Of a stretch of 52,890 bases of DNA, positions 7,895 to 16,360 are shown piece by piece. The DNA is from Candidatus Flexifilum affinis. GTDB taxonomy: Bacteria; Chloroflexota; Anaerolineae; Aggregatilineales; Phototrophicaceae. The DNA lies in assembly GCA_016713325.1 (NCBI GenBank), contig JADJPJ010000029.1, forward strand, positions 1-52,890, in the 5' to 3' direction. The position numbers were made by a program, and so were the translations under genes. The notes beneath the pieces are model-generated. The model saw only the letters and a program-made list of their open reading frames with translations, ran no database searches and had not been told where the DNA came from. How positions within the stretch are numbered: the stretch's first letter is position 1; each line of letters opens with the position of its first letter.

Positions 7895-8977
7895 TCATCT
7901 TTCATGCTGAGCCGCCGGGATCAGGCCCTGGCAATCCTTCACCTGGGGCGACAGCGGGCTGAACCCGTCCTGGTCATCCGATCCGTCCTGGGGTTGTTCA
8001 CCTCGGCAGGTCGCGGATCTCACCTGCCGATTCAGGCTGAACTGGATCGCGTGCAGCACCATCTCCGCCTGAAGCTCCGGGTCCAGATCGAGCATCGGAC
8101 GCAGCCGAAACTCGTCCACATTGTTGCGATCAGCCAGCTCCATCGCTTCGTCGGAGAGGCTGAGCAAGGCTTTGTACTGACTGAAGCGGACTCTGTCGAT
8201 GCCACCCATCGCCGCGAGGATGACCTCGGTGAACTCACGCCGGCCCCGCAGGTCAATTGTCAGCGCCTGCCGGTAGAAGTCGTTGTCCACGGCATAGGCA
8301 GGGATCTCGTAGCCATGCACCGTCAGCAGCAGCAGCGCCGCCTGCCGCGCCATGGCAATCGCCGACAGCCCTGCCCGTGCCGTGTTCTCCCGCGCCTGCC
8401 GGAACGGTGATGACTTCTCCGCCGGAATGACGATGCACGGGATCAGCCCATCGCTCTCGTAACCCGGGATGAAGTCGCGCAGCAGCCATGTCGCCCAGTA
8501 GCGCCGCTCCCCCGTCTCGATGCGGTACTGCCGCGTCACCCCCTGCGTCACATCCACCACCGTCAGCGGGTTCACCTGCCCGTCGTCGCGGATCGTCATC
8601 GCCAGGTTCACCAGGTCCCGCACCAGCGCCTCTTCAGGGGATAGCACCGACGACTCGATTTCCTTTTCTTCCTCGCTGTTTCCCAGCAGCTCCAGCACGT
8701 TGCTGAACGGTCGCCCGTTCTGCCGTGCCGCGATCTGCGCCGTCTGGATCAGCTCGCGCAGCGCCTGCGTCGGCGTCAGCCGGCTGTTGTGGAACGCCTG
8801 ATACACCCGCTCCGGCAGGATCCGCCGCGGCTGTGCCGGGTCCGGCCGTACCATCTCCAGCAGAATCCGCTCCACCCGCACACCGCCGTCGTCGACAATC
8901 TCGAAATCCACACCGCCCAGCATCTCCGCCGTCACGCTCGCCAGCATCCCCGTGTTCGCCTCTCGCTTCCGCGTCAT
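7895..8977 (-). CDS. parB: ParB/RepB-like partition protein
   Basis: The start ATG 8977 overlaps the parA stop by 4 bases (ATGA), a sign of translational coupling; the product is about 360 residues. The ParB N-terminal nuclease-like fold is visible: VRPDPAQPRRIL near residues 45-56, then GQVNPLTVVDV, YRIETGERRYWATWLL (the GERR box) and a helical stretch RENTARAGLSAIAMARQAALL as in the DNA-bridging region. An insertion of about 80 residues, rich in E, N and S, separates the first motif from the rest and is longer than usual. ParB binds parS palindromes and stimulates the ParA ATPase to separate replicon copies. A perfect palindrome lies directly downstream. The C-terminal 40 residues are Gln/Asp-rich and could reflect a late frameshift. 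The symbol is given by family, not by orthology to a named replicon. Confidence 0.8.
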   Translation of the reverse strand: MTRKREANTGMLASVTAEMLGGVDFEIVDDGGVRVERILLEMVRPDPAQPRRILPERVYQAFHNSRLTPTQALRELIQTAQIAARQNGRPFSNVLELLGNSEEEKEIESSVLSPEEALVRDLVNLAMTIRDDGQVNPLTVVDVTQGVTRQYRIETGERRYWATWLLRDFIPGYESDGLIPCIVIPAEKSSPFRQARENTARAGLSAIAMARQAALLLLTVHGYEIPAYAVDNDFYRQALTIDLRGRREFTEVILAAMGGIDRVRFSQYKALLSLSDEAMELADRNNVDEFRLRPMLDLDPELQAEMVLHAIQFSLNRQVRSATCRGEQPQDGSDDQDGFSPLSPQVKDCQGLIPAAQHER

Positions 8978-9807
8978 GCCCCCGCCTCCTTCCGGCCGAA
9001 CAGCTGCCGCACCAGCCCATCCACGACGTGGCCATAGGCTTTCGCCGCCGTTGCCTTCGGTTCGTAGTGGAAGATGCTCAGATGGTGGTGATGGGAGTAG
9101 GACACCGCTTCGTTCTGCGGCACCACGCCGCGCAGCAATCCGCCCAGGACGCTGTGCGCCTTCAGCTCGCCCAGCAGCTGGTTGTGCCCGCGCACCCGGC
9201 CGTCCATCTTCGTCACCAGGATGCCCCGCACCCGCAGGCTCGGATGCCGCCAGCCTTCCCGGATGTCGCTGATCTTCTGCATCACGCTCAGCAGCCCCAC
9301 CGTCTCCAGGTAGCGCGGCTCCACCGGGATCAACGCGTCCGTCGCCGCCAGCAGTCCCATCTCCGTCAGCAGCGAGAACGAGGGTCGGGTGTCGATGACG
9401 ACGGCGGCGTAGTGCGAGGCAATCCGGCTGAGCGGTTCGGCGATCCGGAACGGCGCGCCGGCCACCCCCATCAGCTCCCGCTCCGCCCCTTCCAGCATCG
9501 GCGAAGCGGGCAGCACGTGCAGGTCGGCGTCCCAGGCGCTCTGCACGATGCAGTCGGCCATCGCCTGTGCGGCGTCTTTGCGCTCGGCCATCAGCACCGT
9601 GTACAGGCTGTTGTCCGCGCCGAAGTCCCGCCGCCCTGTCGTCACCAGCGAGGCGTGTCCCTGGCTGTCGGTGTCGATGAGCAGCACCCGTGGATGAGCA
9701 GCGCCGTAGTGCCGCAGCGCCGCGACCAGGCCAAACGCGATGTTGGTGGCTGAAGTGGTCTTTCCTAGCCCACCCTTGTGGTTGGTCAGAACAATCGATT
9801 GGGTCAT
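8974..9807 (-). CDS. parA: ParA-type partition ATPase
   Basis: Start ATG 9807 follows a strong ribosome site (GGAGGGAACAGCTC); the in-frame extension to 9870 lacks one. The product of about 277 residues begins MTQSIVLTNHKGGLGKTTSA, the deviant Walker A of ParA/MinD/Soj proteins (KGGxGKTT). It continues with VLLIDTDSQGHA (Walker A' and switch I), AAVVIDTRPSFSLLTEMGL (Walker B) and ALIPVEPRYL. No N-terminal helix-turn-helix is present, so it is a small type Ib/Soj-like ParA. It overlaps parB and probably drives the parA-parB unit. An 8-bp inverted repeat (9872-9897) lies about 65 bases upstream and is a candidate autoregulatory site. No frameshift is needed. Confidence 0.88.
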   Translation of the reverse strand: MTQSIVLTNHKGGLGKTTSATNIAFGLVAALRHYGAAHPRVLLIDTDSQGHASLVTTGRRDFGADNSLYTVLMAERKDAAQAMADCIVQSAWDADLHVLPASPMLEGAERELMGVAGAPFRIAEPLSRIASHYAAVVIDTRPSFSLLTEMGLLAATDALIPVEPRYLETVGLLSVMQKISDIREGWRHPSLRVRGILVTKMDGRVRGHNQLLGELKAHSVLGGLLRGVVPQNEAVSYSHHHHLSIFHYEPKATAAKAYGHVVDGLVRQLFGRKEAGA

Positions 9808-9871
9808 GAGCTGTTCCCTCCGCACTTCGTACAGAACCGAGGCGATTTCCGTCGCCAAAAACAACTCCACC

Positions 9872-9897
9872 CCGACCTGTGCTAGACTGCAGGTCGG
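9872..9897. promoter_or_regulatory. Inverted repeat upstream of parA, candidate operator
   Basis: CCGACCTG (9872-9879) and CAGGTCGG (9890-9897) are perfect complements with a 10-base spacer that contains TGCTAGACT. Partition operons are usually autorepressed at such sites. No clear -35/-10 pair was found for the minus strand. Confidence 0.45.
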
Positions 9898-9930
9898 AAG
9901 GCGTCGTCATCCTCCGCGACGGCGCGTTCT

Positions 9931-9966
9931 GGTGGGTCGGGGCGTGCTGTCTGCGCCCGACTCACC
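9931..9966. terminator. GC-rich hairpin in repeat R2
   Basis: GGTGGGTCGGG (9931-9941) can pair with CCCGACTCACC (9956-9966) with one mismatch. The copy at 48735-48770 pairs perfectly over 11 bp. Conservation of the pairing suggests a functional hairpin or protein site, but no T-tract follows. Confidence 0.45.
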
Positions 9967-10108
9967 TGAACTGATAAGGTTGGTTCGGTTCGAGAGTTGT
10001 GTGAGTTGCTCACGCTGAGGAAATTGAAGCCGCTGCAGGAACTCTACAGTGGAAACAGGGGAAGAACTGGGTTCGAAATAGCTCCTAGTGCGCCCATCGC
10101 TCGCTCAG

Positions 10109-10139
10109 AAACGCTGCCGAAGTGTCCGGCAAGCGTTTT
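10109..10139 (+). terminator. Hairpin with T-tract in repeat R2
   Basis: AAACGCTGCCG (10109-10119) pairs with CGGCAAGCGTTT (10127-10138) with one bulged base, followed by TTCTT. The second copy at 48945-48973 pairs perfectly. The shape is a rho-independent terminator on the plus strand. Confidence 0.6.
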
Positions 10140-10346
10140 CTTCCCCCCATTGGGTTCGGGAACCTGTCGCGAGTCTGCTTTCGGCTCCGTTGCCGTTCGA
10201 GTGCCATCAGCACTAAACTGCCGAAAACGGCCCTGACAACAAATGTGTCTGGGCTTCTTTTTTGCGTGGGCTTGTGCGAATCCCGTCAGGATGTTGGCTT
10301 TGGATTGTGTAGTTGTCTTCCAGCTCCGGCTCGACTGCTTCCGGGG

Positions 10347-12041
10347 TCACTCTCGCTCAAACAGCGCTGATGAACATGTCGTCAGCGCTGTTTTCTTGCT
10401 TGGGTCGGTTCGAATCCTGTTGGGAGTCGTTGCCCGCTCGTTCCGCTTGCTCTGTGTCGCACTCAGCCAGACGTCGCCTTGCGTCCAGGTGCGATCGATA
10501 TAGCGCCACATCGTTCCGGTGGGATTGCGATCCTGTAGCTCCGGGGGCCAGGCGGTGCGAGCGGACGTTGTCAGTAGCGGGGCAAGGGCGGCGAAGCGGT
10601 GCAGCGAAGCGGGGAATACCCACGGCCGTGAACCCGGGTGGCCGGTGGATGGGAAGGGTCCGCCGTGGTTCATGGCTGGGCTGACGGTCACGCCGGTGGG
10701 CATCTTGTCATTGAGCAACCGGCCGACCTTGCCGCGCAGCGCCGGCTCGATGGCGTCGTACAACGCGTCGTCGGCGCTCCCGGTGTGGCTGTAAATCGAC
10801 CCGGTCAGGTTGCCTTCCAGACTGGCTATCGCCTGCACCAATTCGGCTTCGCTGTCAGCCACGATGACCAGCGACGCCGCGCCGAATGCCTCTGTCTGGA
10901 GCTCGGATGGGTGCGCCATGAAGGTTTGAGCGCTCACCCGGTAAAGCGTGTTCTGGAACCGGAAGCGCTCGCCTGGAACTCTGGCTCCGCCCGTGATGCG
11001 CGAGGCGCCTGCAGACTCCCAGGTTTGTACGGCCTCGGCCATGCTCTCCGGACCGTACTCGCTGAGCAGGATGCCTCCCTCGGTCGAGTCGAAACGGGAG
11101 CGGGCCTGCTCGATGAATTGCTCTGCGATGTCGCCGGCCAGCAAGAAGACCAGACCGGGATTGGTGCAGAATTGGCCGGCGCCCAGGGTGCAGGAGGCAT
11201 ACAGCGCGTCGGCAATGGTCTCCAGGCGTTCGTCGAGAGCGCCGGGCAGGACGAAAACCGGGTTCACGCTGGACAGCTCCAGGTAGATGGGCTTGCCGGC
11301 CGCGTCGGCGGCGCGCTTGAGATTCAGGCCGGCCTTGCTGCCGGTGAAGGCCGTCGCGCCGATGGCGGGATGCGACACCAGCCTCAGACCATTTTCGGGG
11401 GCGGTGCGGTAGAGCATCTGCACTGTGGCGCGCGGGACGCCGGTCGCCTGGATAGACTCCAGCGCGGCCTGTGCCAGCAGTCGAGTGGTATGCGCGTGGG
11501 ACGGGTTGGCCTTGGCGATGACCGGGTTGCCGCTGGCGATGGCTGCCGCGAAGTCGCCGCCGCTCGCCCCGTTGAAGGCCAGTGGGAAGTTGTTCGGCCC
11601 GAAGACGACCACCGGTCCGCCCAGCGGGCCGAACATGCTGCGGATGTTATTGGCGGTGTCGAGGGTGGCCGTCACCCAGGATCGATCCTCGACTGCCCAG
11701 GCGGCCTGCCGGAGCTGATTGACCGTGCGGTCCAGCTCCCCTTGCAGGCGGGGCGACGCCGACAGGGCGGTCTCGGTGTAGGCGGCGGTAACGATCGCCT
11801 CGCGATTCGCTTCGATCCGGTCGGCGAAGTCCGTGAGGAAGGCTGCGCGTGTTTCCAGAGGGGTATCGCGCAGTTCTACGGCCGCCTGCGCTCCGGCCTG
11901 GATCATGGCCTCCACAGTGTCCAGCGGTGAAACGGGAAATTCGTAGGGAAGGGGTTCGCCAGTCGTCGGGTTGACCGACTGGAACGTCTTTTCTTCGGCG
12001 GCGTGCTCCCACCGGCCGTTCAGTAGAATTGGTTCGCTCAA
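10347..12041 (-). CDS. Alpha-ketoglutarate-semialdehyde dehydrogenase (KGSADH), C-terminal frameshifts
   Basis: The protein starts with TTG at 12041 (MSEPILLNGRW), supported by GGAGG seven bases upstream. It matches the KGSADH/2,5-dioxovalerate dehydrogenase branch of the aldehyde dehydrogenases: FGPNNFPLAFNGASGGDFAA (cofactor region), FTGSKAGLNL, LELSSVNPVFVLPGAL (general-base Glu region), AGQFCTNPGLVFL (catalytic Cys) and LNDKMPTGVTVSPAMNHGGP near the C-terminus. After GHPG the frame is lost: GGTTCACG where GGTTTCACG would give the expected GFTAVGIP, then the frame changes at least once more before ELQDRNPTGTMWRYID. The open frame runs to 10347 through a terminator hairpin, so the real stop is probably at 10400-10500. 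The enzyme oxidises 2-oxoglutarate semialdehyde with NAD(P) to 2-oxoglutarate, the last step of non-phosphorylating sugar-acid pathways. It is the last gene of the long minus-strand cluster. Confidence 0.85.
   Translation of the reverse strand: MSEPILLNGRWEHAAEEKTFQSVNPTTGEPLPYEFPVSPLDTVEAMIQAGAQAAVELRDTPLETRAAFLTDFADRIEANREAIVTAAYTETALSASPRLQGELDRTVNQLRQAAWAVEDRSWVTATLDTANNIRSMFGPLGGPVVVFGPNNFPLAFNGASGGDFAAAIASGNPVIAKANPSHAHTTRLLAQAALESIQATGVPRATVQMLYRTAPENGLRLVSHPAIGATAFTGSKAGLNLKRAADAAGKPIYLELSSVNPVFVLPGALDERLETIADALYASCTLGAGQFCTNPGLVFLLAGDIAEQFIEQARSRFDSTEGGILLSEYGPESMAEAVQTWESAGASRITGGARVPGERFRFQNTLYRVSAQTFMAHPSELQTEAFGAASLVIVADSEAELVQAIASLEGNLTGSIYSHTGSADDALYDAIEPALRGKVGRLLNDKMPTGVTVSPAMNHGGPFPSTGHPGSRPWVFPASLHRFAALAPLLTTSARTAWPPELQDRNPTGTMWRYIDRTWTQGDVWLSATQSKRNERATTPNRIRTDPSKKTALTTCSSALFERE
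10360..10395. terminator. Strong 11-bp hairpin with T-tract past the semialdehyde dehydrogenase gene
   Basis: AACAGCGCTGA (10360-10370) and TCAGCGCTGTT (10382-10392) are perfect complements with an 11-base loop, followed by TTCTT on the plus strand. The minus-strand side has only TTTGAG. It sits at the end of the minus-strand dehydrogenase operon, so it may be bidirectional and insulate that operon from the partition module. Confidence 0.65.
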
Positions 12042-12065
12042 GATATTGCCTCCGATTGTATGTCG

Positions 12066-13192
12066 TCAATCAAGGGCAAAACGGGTCGCCTGGATGCAGG
12101 TGACTCCGCCACTGTCCTGTCCATAATATACCGTGTAGACGTGGCCTGGGGTGAGCACCGCAGCCGGATAGCCCAGATCGCGGTTGGGTAAATCGTCGCG
12201 CACAATCAGCGGTGATTGCCCGTCCCAGGTGCGGCCGCCATCCTCGAAACGACCGCGCGAATGCCATAGGGGGCGTAGCGGTAGCCGTAGACGCACAGAA
12301 TGCGTCCGTCGGAGAGGGGAGCAATGGCCGGGATACCCCTGAAAGGGGCACCGGTTTCGGCGGCGACCAGGTGGTGCCCCCCCATCGGACGAGAAGACCG
12401 TATGCATGATGCGGCCAGAGTTCTCGCGCAGCATGACCAGCAGCCGGCCGTCGGGCAGTTCCAGGATGGATGGCTCCTCGAACTGCTTGCCCGACTCGCT
12501 GGCGATCTCGACCGGCGGTCCCCAGGTGCGGCCGTCGTCGCTGGAGCGTACGAGGAAGACAGTGCGATAGTTGGGCACATCGCTCAGCGGCAGCAGAATG
12601 TCACCGTTGGAGAGCTGCACGGCGCCACGCATACCATAGCCGCCGGAATAGGGGGCGGTGGAAATACGAACGGTCTTGTCCCAGGTGCGCCCGCCATCAT
12701 GCGAGAAGTGGGCGTATGTGCCGTCGCTGCCTCTGGCCCAGGGGACGTAATCCGCCGGATTCTCAGGGAGCATGTCGAGCGTGTGCAGTTCGCTGGAGAT
12801 CAGCAGTTCAGAGACCCAGTCCTCCGGGAAGAAGAGGCGCTCGCCGCCGGGTAGCTGACGCGCCGTTTCGATGGGATACCACTTGAAGCGCCACTGATTG
12901 AGCATGAGCAAGTCGCCGGCCAGGACGGTCAGGCCGGCGCATTCGACGCCGTACCAGTCGTAGCCGGGCACGACACGCGGCGTCTCCCAGGTAGCGCCGC
13001 TGTCCGACGAGCGGATCATGAGGTTGTAGTAGTGGGGATCATTTGGTGGGTGCAGCAGAAACGGCCGCCGAACCGACCGGTTGAACACCACCACCCATTC
13101 GCCGTTTGGCAGGCTGGCGATAAACGGGTGAGCGCAGTAGGCATAGGATCTTTGTGCAAGATCTGCTGGTCGAGGATGCGCACGGACGCCAT
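12066..13192 (-). CDS. Sialidase-like six-bladed propeller protein, second of a tandem pair, frameshifted
   Basis: Start ATG 13192 lies 3 bases after the stop of the preceding sialidase-like gene and begins MASVRILDQQILHKDP; one frameshift near 13150 leads into YAYCAHPFIASLPNGEWVVV. Repeated Asp boxes (SxDxGxTW) mark the propeller blades: SSDSGATWETP, SHDGGRTWDKT, SSDDGRTWGPP and FEDGGRTWDGQ. Further frame changes occur around 12260-12390. The end, IQATRFALD, is at 12066, 25 bases before the KGSADH start. No signal peptide is visible, so it is probably cytoplasmic. Asp-box proteins include true sialidases and many glycoside-processing or glycan-binding relatives; the Arg triad needed for sialic acid is not clear here, so substrate is open. 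Two copies in tandem beside a sugar ABC transporter suggest work on an imported oligosaccharide. Confidence 0.72.
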
Positions 13193-13195
13193 TGA

Positions 13196-14420
13196 CTAAT
13201 CCTGAAGGCGGAAGCGGGTACACAGGACGTACTGAATCGGCTGGGGATCGTCGCTCCACTTCGTGGTAAACCGTCACGAGGGTGCCGTCGGGCATTTGCG
13301 CCACGCTGGGGTAGCCAATGTGCTGGAACAGCCCGGGGTTCTTCCAGTCGATGACTCCCTTGCGCTTGCGGGCTCTGACCGGGTCGATCAGTGTCGAAGC
13401 AGGCTGCTCATAAACATTCTGGCCGGGGACGCCGCCCTGGCGAATGACGAACTCGTTTTTGACATCCCAGGTCAACCCATCTTCGGAGATGACGCCGCGC
13501 ACGCCATAGGGCGGCCGACGGTAGCCGTAGATCATCAGGTAGCGCCCGTCGAGGAGCGGGATCGTCTCGGCCGGGTAGCCCCAGATGTTGGTCCACTTTG
13601 GCAGCGTCCAGGAGAAACCGCCATCTTCCGAGACGACCATGGCCAGGTTGCGGGCATCCGAGCTGGGGTTGGCATGGGTGCGCAGGAACGACACCAGCCG
13701 ACCGTCTTTGAGCTGGAGGAGCGCCGGCTCTTCAAAGTCGAGATGCTGGCAGCGTCATAGGCCAGGGTCGAGAAGTATTCAGCTGTCGCCGCCGTCGTCG
13801 GAGCGGAGCAGGCAGAGCGGGTGCTTTTTCGCCTTCTCCTCTTCGTTATAGCCGCGAATGCGGCCGTAGACGCCCATCAGCAGCGAGCCGTCGGGCATGG
13901 GCCAGCAGCCCAGGCGCGTGCCGGCATGCTTGAGTGGCAGCACGTTGACCGGGATAGGCGCCGTCCAGGTGGCGCCGTTGTCGGGCGATTTGAGGACAAA
14001 GGTGCCGATCCAGTTGCGCAGCCGGTAGGACCAGGTCCAGTCGCCCCACTCCTCGGTCATCGGCTCGGCACTCCACGACGGCATGGTGGCGCGGATGCCA
14101 CGCTTGAAGAAGGCGCACTGGGTCAGATTGATGATCAAGGTGCCATCGTCCAGTTCGGCGATGCCGCAGTCCCAGTTGCCCATCAGATCGGTGTAGGGAA
14201 GTACAACCTGCCGGGTGGATGGATCCCAGCTCTGGCCGCCATCGCGCGAGCGGATCAGCACCGTCTGACCGGTGTCGTGGTGGTACGGGAACCGCTCCTC
14301 GTTGTAGACGACCACCAGCTCGCCGTTTCTCAGCAGGCGGATGTTGGCCTGGTTGTAGCAGTGGGCGAGGCTGACGTCCTTGTCGAGCAGAGAGTGGTTG
14401 ACCTCAGTAATCGTGGTCAT
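13196..14420 (-). CDS. Sialidase-like six-bladed propeller protein, first of a tandem pair, frameshifted
   Basis: Start ATG 14420 (MTTITEVNHSLLDKDV) follows AAGGAATCGT. Asp boxes appear as SRDGGQSWDPS, SPDNGATWTAP and SEDGGFSWTLP, and similar blade sequences (LLDGRYLMIYGYRRPPYG) follow. A frame change near 13755-13790 joins the N-terminal part (ending LCLLRSDDGGD) to FLRTHANPSSDARNLAMV. Another near 13250 gives the true C-terminus WSDDPQPIQYVLCTRFRLQD and TAG at 13196-13198. Without these corrections the C-terminal half appears fused to the next gene, which is an artefact of the indels. About 400 residues, no signal peptide seen. It follows two ABC permease genes and precedes a second sialidase-like gene, so the set probably imports and trims a glycan-derived molecule. 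Confidence 0.72.
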
Positions 14421-14467
14421 ACGATTCCTTTCAGGTGTTGGAGAGTCGAATTGCAGGACCCTGCAGC

Positions 14468-15343
14468 TCAGCCTTTGAGGCCGGTGCGCGATACCCCTTC
14501 GATGAAATAGCGCTGCAGCAGGAGAAACACGAGCAGGCTGGGCAGCGTCAGCAGCGTCACGCCGGCCATCGCCGGGCCAAAGCCGACAAGCTGCACCTGC
14601 GACCCTACGACCGGGGCGAAGGCAATCATGCCGACCGGCATGGTCTTCATGTTCTCGTCGAAGATGATCGAAAAGCGGCCAGAGGAAGGCATTCCAATTG
14701 GCGGTGAACAGGAGGATGGTGGAGGCCACGGCGGAGAACGCGCCAGGGGCAGTGCAACACGAATGAAGATGCCGAAGCGGGAGGCGCCGTCGATGGATGC
14801 GGCTTCCTCCAACTCCTTGGGGAGAGTCAGGAAGAACTGGCGGAAGATGTAGACGCTGAACACGTTGGCGATGAACGGCAGCCCAATCGCCAGATAGCTG
14901 TCGGTCAGGCGGGCTTTCAGGAAGGCGATGTACAGCGGAACGATTGCCATTTCGCCGGGGATCATGATCGAGGCGAGCAGCAGGCCAAAGACCACCCCAC
15001 GCCCGGGAAAGTGCAGGCGTGCCAGGGCGTAGCCGGCCAACGCGCCGAGCAGGACGGCGACGGCGGTCGTCCCGACGGCGACGATGAAGCTGTTGATCAT
15101 CCAGCGTATGACTGGCTGTTCGAACACGGTGACATAGTTCTGAATGATGAAATTGCGCGGAACCCACTCGACGTCGGTGGTCATGATCTCGCTGAGCGGC
15201 TTGAACGACGTGATCACCATCCACAGGAAGGGCGCGAACCAGATCAGGGCGATGAACATGCCAAATGCCCACAAAGGGATGTCGTACCACTTCAAGCGGC
15301 GTTCTTTCAGGAATCGGTTCATGCGCAGCGCGAGGGCGCTCAT
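14468..15343 (-). CDS. Carbohydrate ABC transporter permease, MalG-type
   Basis: The product of about 291 residues has six predicted membrane segments and the EAA loop (LPKELEEAASIDGASRFGIFIR) that contacts the ATPase, characteristic of the MalG/CUT1 inner-membrane permease. ATG 15343 overlaps the stop of the upstream permease (TGATG); an in-frame GTG at 15346 is the alternative. Between about 14690 and 14775 two opposite indels shift the frame locally: the expected VASTILLFTANWNAFLWPL is visible in another frame, after which the frame is restored. It pairs with the MalF-type permease immediately upstream and the binding protein before that. The ATPase is not in the window; CUT1 systems often share one. 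Confidence 0.88.
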   Translation of the reverse strand: MSALALRMNRFLKERRLKWYDIPLWAFGMFIALIWFAPFLWMVITSFKPLSEIMTTDVEWVPRNFIIQNYVTVFEQPVIRWMINSFIVAVGTTAVAVLLGALAGYALARLHFPGRGVVFGLLLASIMIPGEMAIVPLYIAFLKARLTDSYLAIGLPFIANVFSVYIFRQFFLTLPKELEEAASIDGASRFGIFIRVALPLARSPPWPPPSSCSPPIGMPSSGRFSIIFDENMKTMPVGMIAFAPVVGSQVQLVGFGPAMAGVTLLTLPSLLVFLLLQRYFIEGVSRTGLKG

Positions 15344-16261
15344 CACGCTTGCTCCTTCACGACGCGCAACTGAATGATAGTGATGATAAGGATCACGAAG
15401 AAGAGCATCAGCGACACTGCCGAGGCATAACCGAGCTTGAACTTGGTGATGCCGGAGTTATAGATGTAGTGAATGACCGAGGACGAGGCGCCGGCGGGGT
15501 TGCCGTTGGTCATCACGAAAATCTGGCTGAAAATGCGCAGCGTCGAAATCATTTGAAGCGTGATCACCATGCTGATAGTCGGGCGCATCATCGGCAGGAT
15601 GATACGGAAGAGCACCTGCAGGCGGTTGGCTCCGTCGACCACTGCCGCTTCCTTGATTTCGGAATCGACTTCCTGCAGACCCGCCAGGAACAGCACGAAG
15701 GCCAGACCCAGATCCCACCAGATTGAGGCGAGACCTACCCCCAGATAAGCCCACTGTGTACTGGTCAGCCAGGGGATGCGAACACCGAGGTAATGATTGA
15801 TGATGCCGTACTGGGTGTCGAGCATCCACACCCAGACCAGGCCGATGACCGTCGCTGACACGACGTTGGGTGCGTAAAAGGCGAACCGGGCGAACACATA
15901 ACCGGGCCATTTCTGGTTCACGTACAGGGCGAAAATGAAACCCAGCACGGTGACACTGGGAACGATCACCAATCCGTATCGGAAGGTGTTCAAAAATGCC
16001 TTGCCCCACCGATGGGTCGGCAAAGGCCGCCTCAAAATTGGCGAAACCGACCCACTGTGCTGTCCCGACAATGCGCCAGTCGGTGAAGGCAACGAAGACG
16101 CCGGAACAGAATGGCGCCCACCGTGAAAAGGAAAAATGGGACGAAGAACGGCAGCAAGAACGCATAGCCCGACCATTGGATCGGCTGACCTTTCCAGCGC
16201 AGCACCCGGCCGCCATTGGGACGTTCGCGGGTCTTTCTATAATGGTGGCCGCCTGTGTCAT
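15343..16261 (-). CDS. Carbohydrate ABC transporter permease, MalF-type, frameshifted near the N-terminus
   Basis: Start ATG 16261 (MTQAATIIERPANVPM) has GGAGAG just upstream. The first membrane segment, about 16100-16190, is in a second frame (LLPFFVPFFLFTVGAIL). VFVAFTDWRIVGTAQWVGFANF and the rest follow after further shifts near 15990-16090. From 15970 the frame is continuous: NTFRYGLVIVPSVTVLGFIF, the EAA loop QEVDSEIKEAAVVDGANR and the final segment VSLMLFFVILIITIIQLRV. This is a CUT1 MalF-like subunit forming the translocation path with the next permease, whose start overlaps its stop. The binding protein gene ends 100 bases upstream, so all three belong to one transport operon for an oligosaccharide or sugar acid. 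Confidence 0.85.
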
Positions 16262-16360
16262 AGGAGATCTCTCCATTTTCTATGCGATCGGGCCGCGGTA
16301 AGGGGCGGAGATGTTCGCGCATCTCCGCCCACCTTGAGCGCTTAGCTGCTCAACTCTAGC

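Larger units (their letters stand above)
9896..10211. repeat. Repeat R2, copy upstream of parA
   Basis: This stretch begins GGAAGGCGTCGTCA and matches 48702-49053 in the same orientation with scattered substitutions and indels. Shared parts include the GGTGGGTCGG hairpin, the line CTGATAAGGTTGGTTCGGTT, GAAGCCGCTGCAGGAACTCT and the AAACGCTGCC hairpin. Here it lies beside the intact parA; at 48.7 kb it lies beside a primase remnant, with parA and parB missing. Confidence 0.85.
9987..10417. repeat. Spaced GGTTCGAA-type boxes with intervening hairpins
   Basis: Five related boxes occur at 9987-9993, 10070-10077, 10153-10164 (GGTTCGGGAACC), 10274-10284 (GTGCGAATCCC) and 10407-10417 (GGTTCGAATCC), about 83, 83, 122 and 132 bases apart. 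Two are preceded by strong hairpins ending in T-runs (10109-10139 and 10360-10395). The boxes look like tRNA T-loops, but no acceptor or anticodon arm can be folded around them. Three boxes recur at 48790, 48868 and 48990. Confidence 0.5.

Noticed and set aside
7895..9910. One 671-residue open frame covering parB and the antisense-frame of parA
   Set aside because: The N-terminal half is low-complexity shadow text; parB starts at ATG 8977, overlapping the parA stop by 4 bases.
10638..11930. Long plus-strand open frame (430 codons) opposite the semialdehyde dehydrogenase
   Set aside because: No recognisable domain and composition typical of an antisense shadow.
12066..13694. Apparent single 542-residue sialidase-like protein
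   Set aside because: It joins the C-terminal half of one gene to the next through a shift near 13250; a correct stop at 13196 and a start at 13192 are visible.
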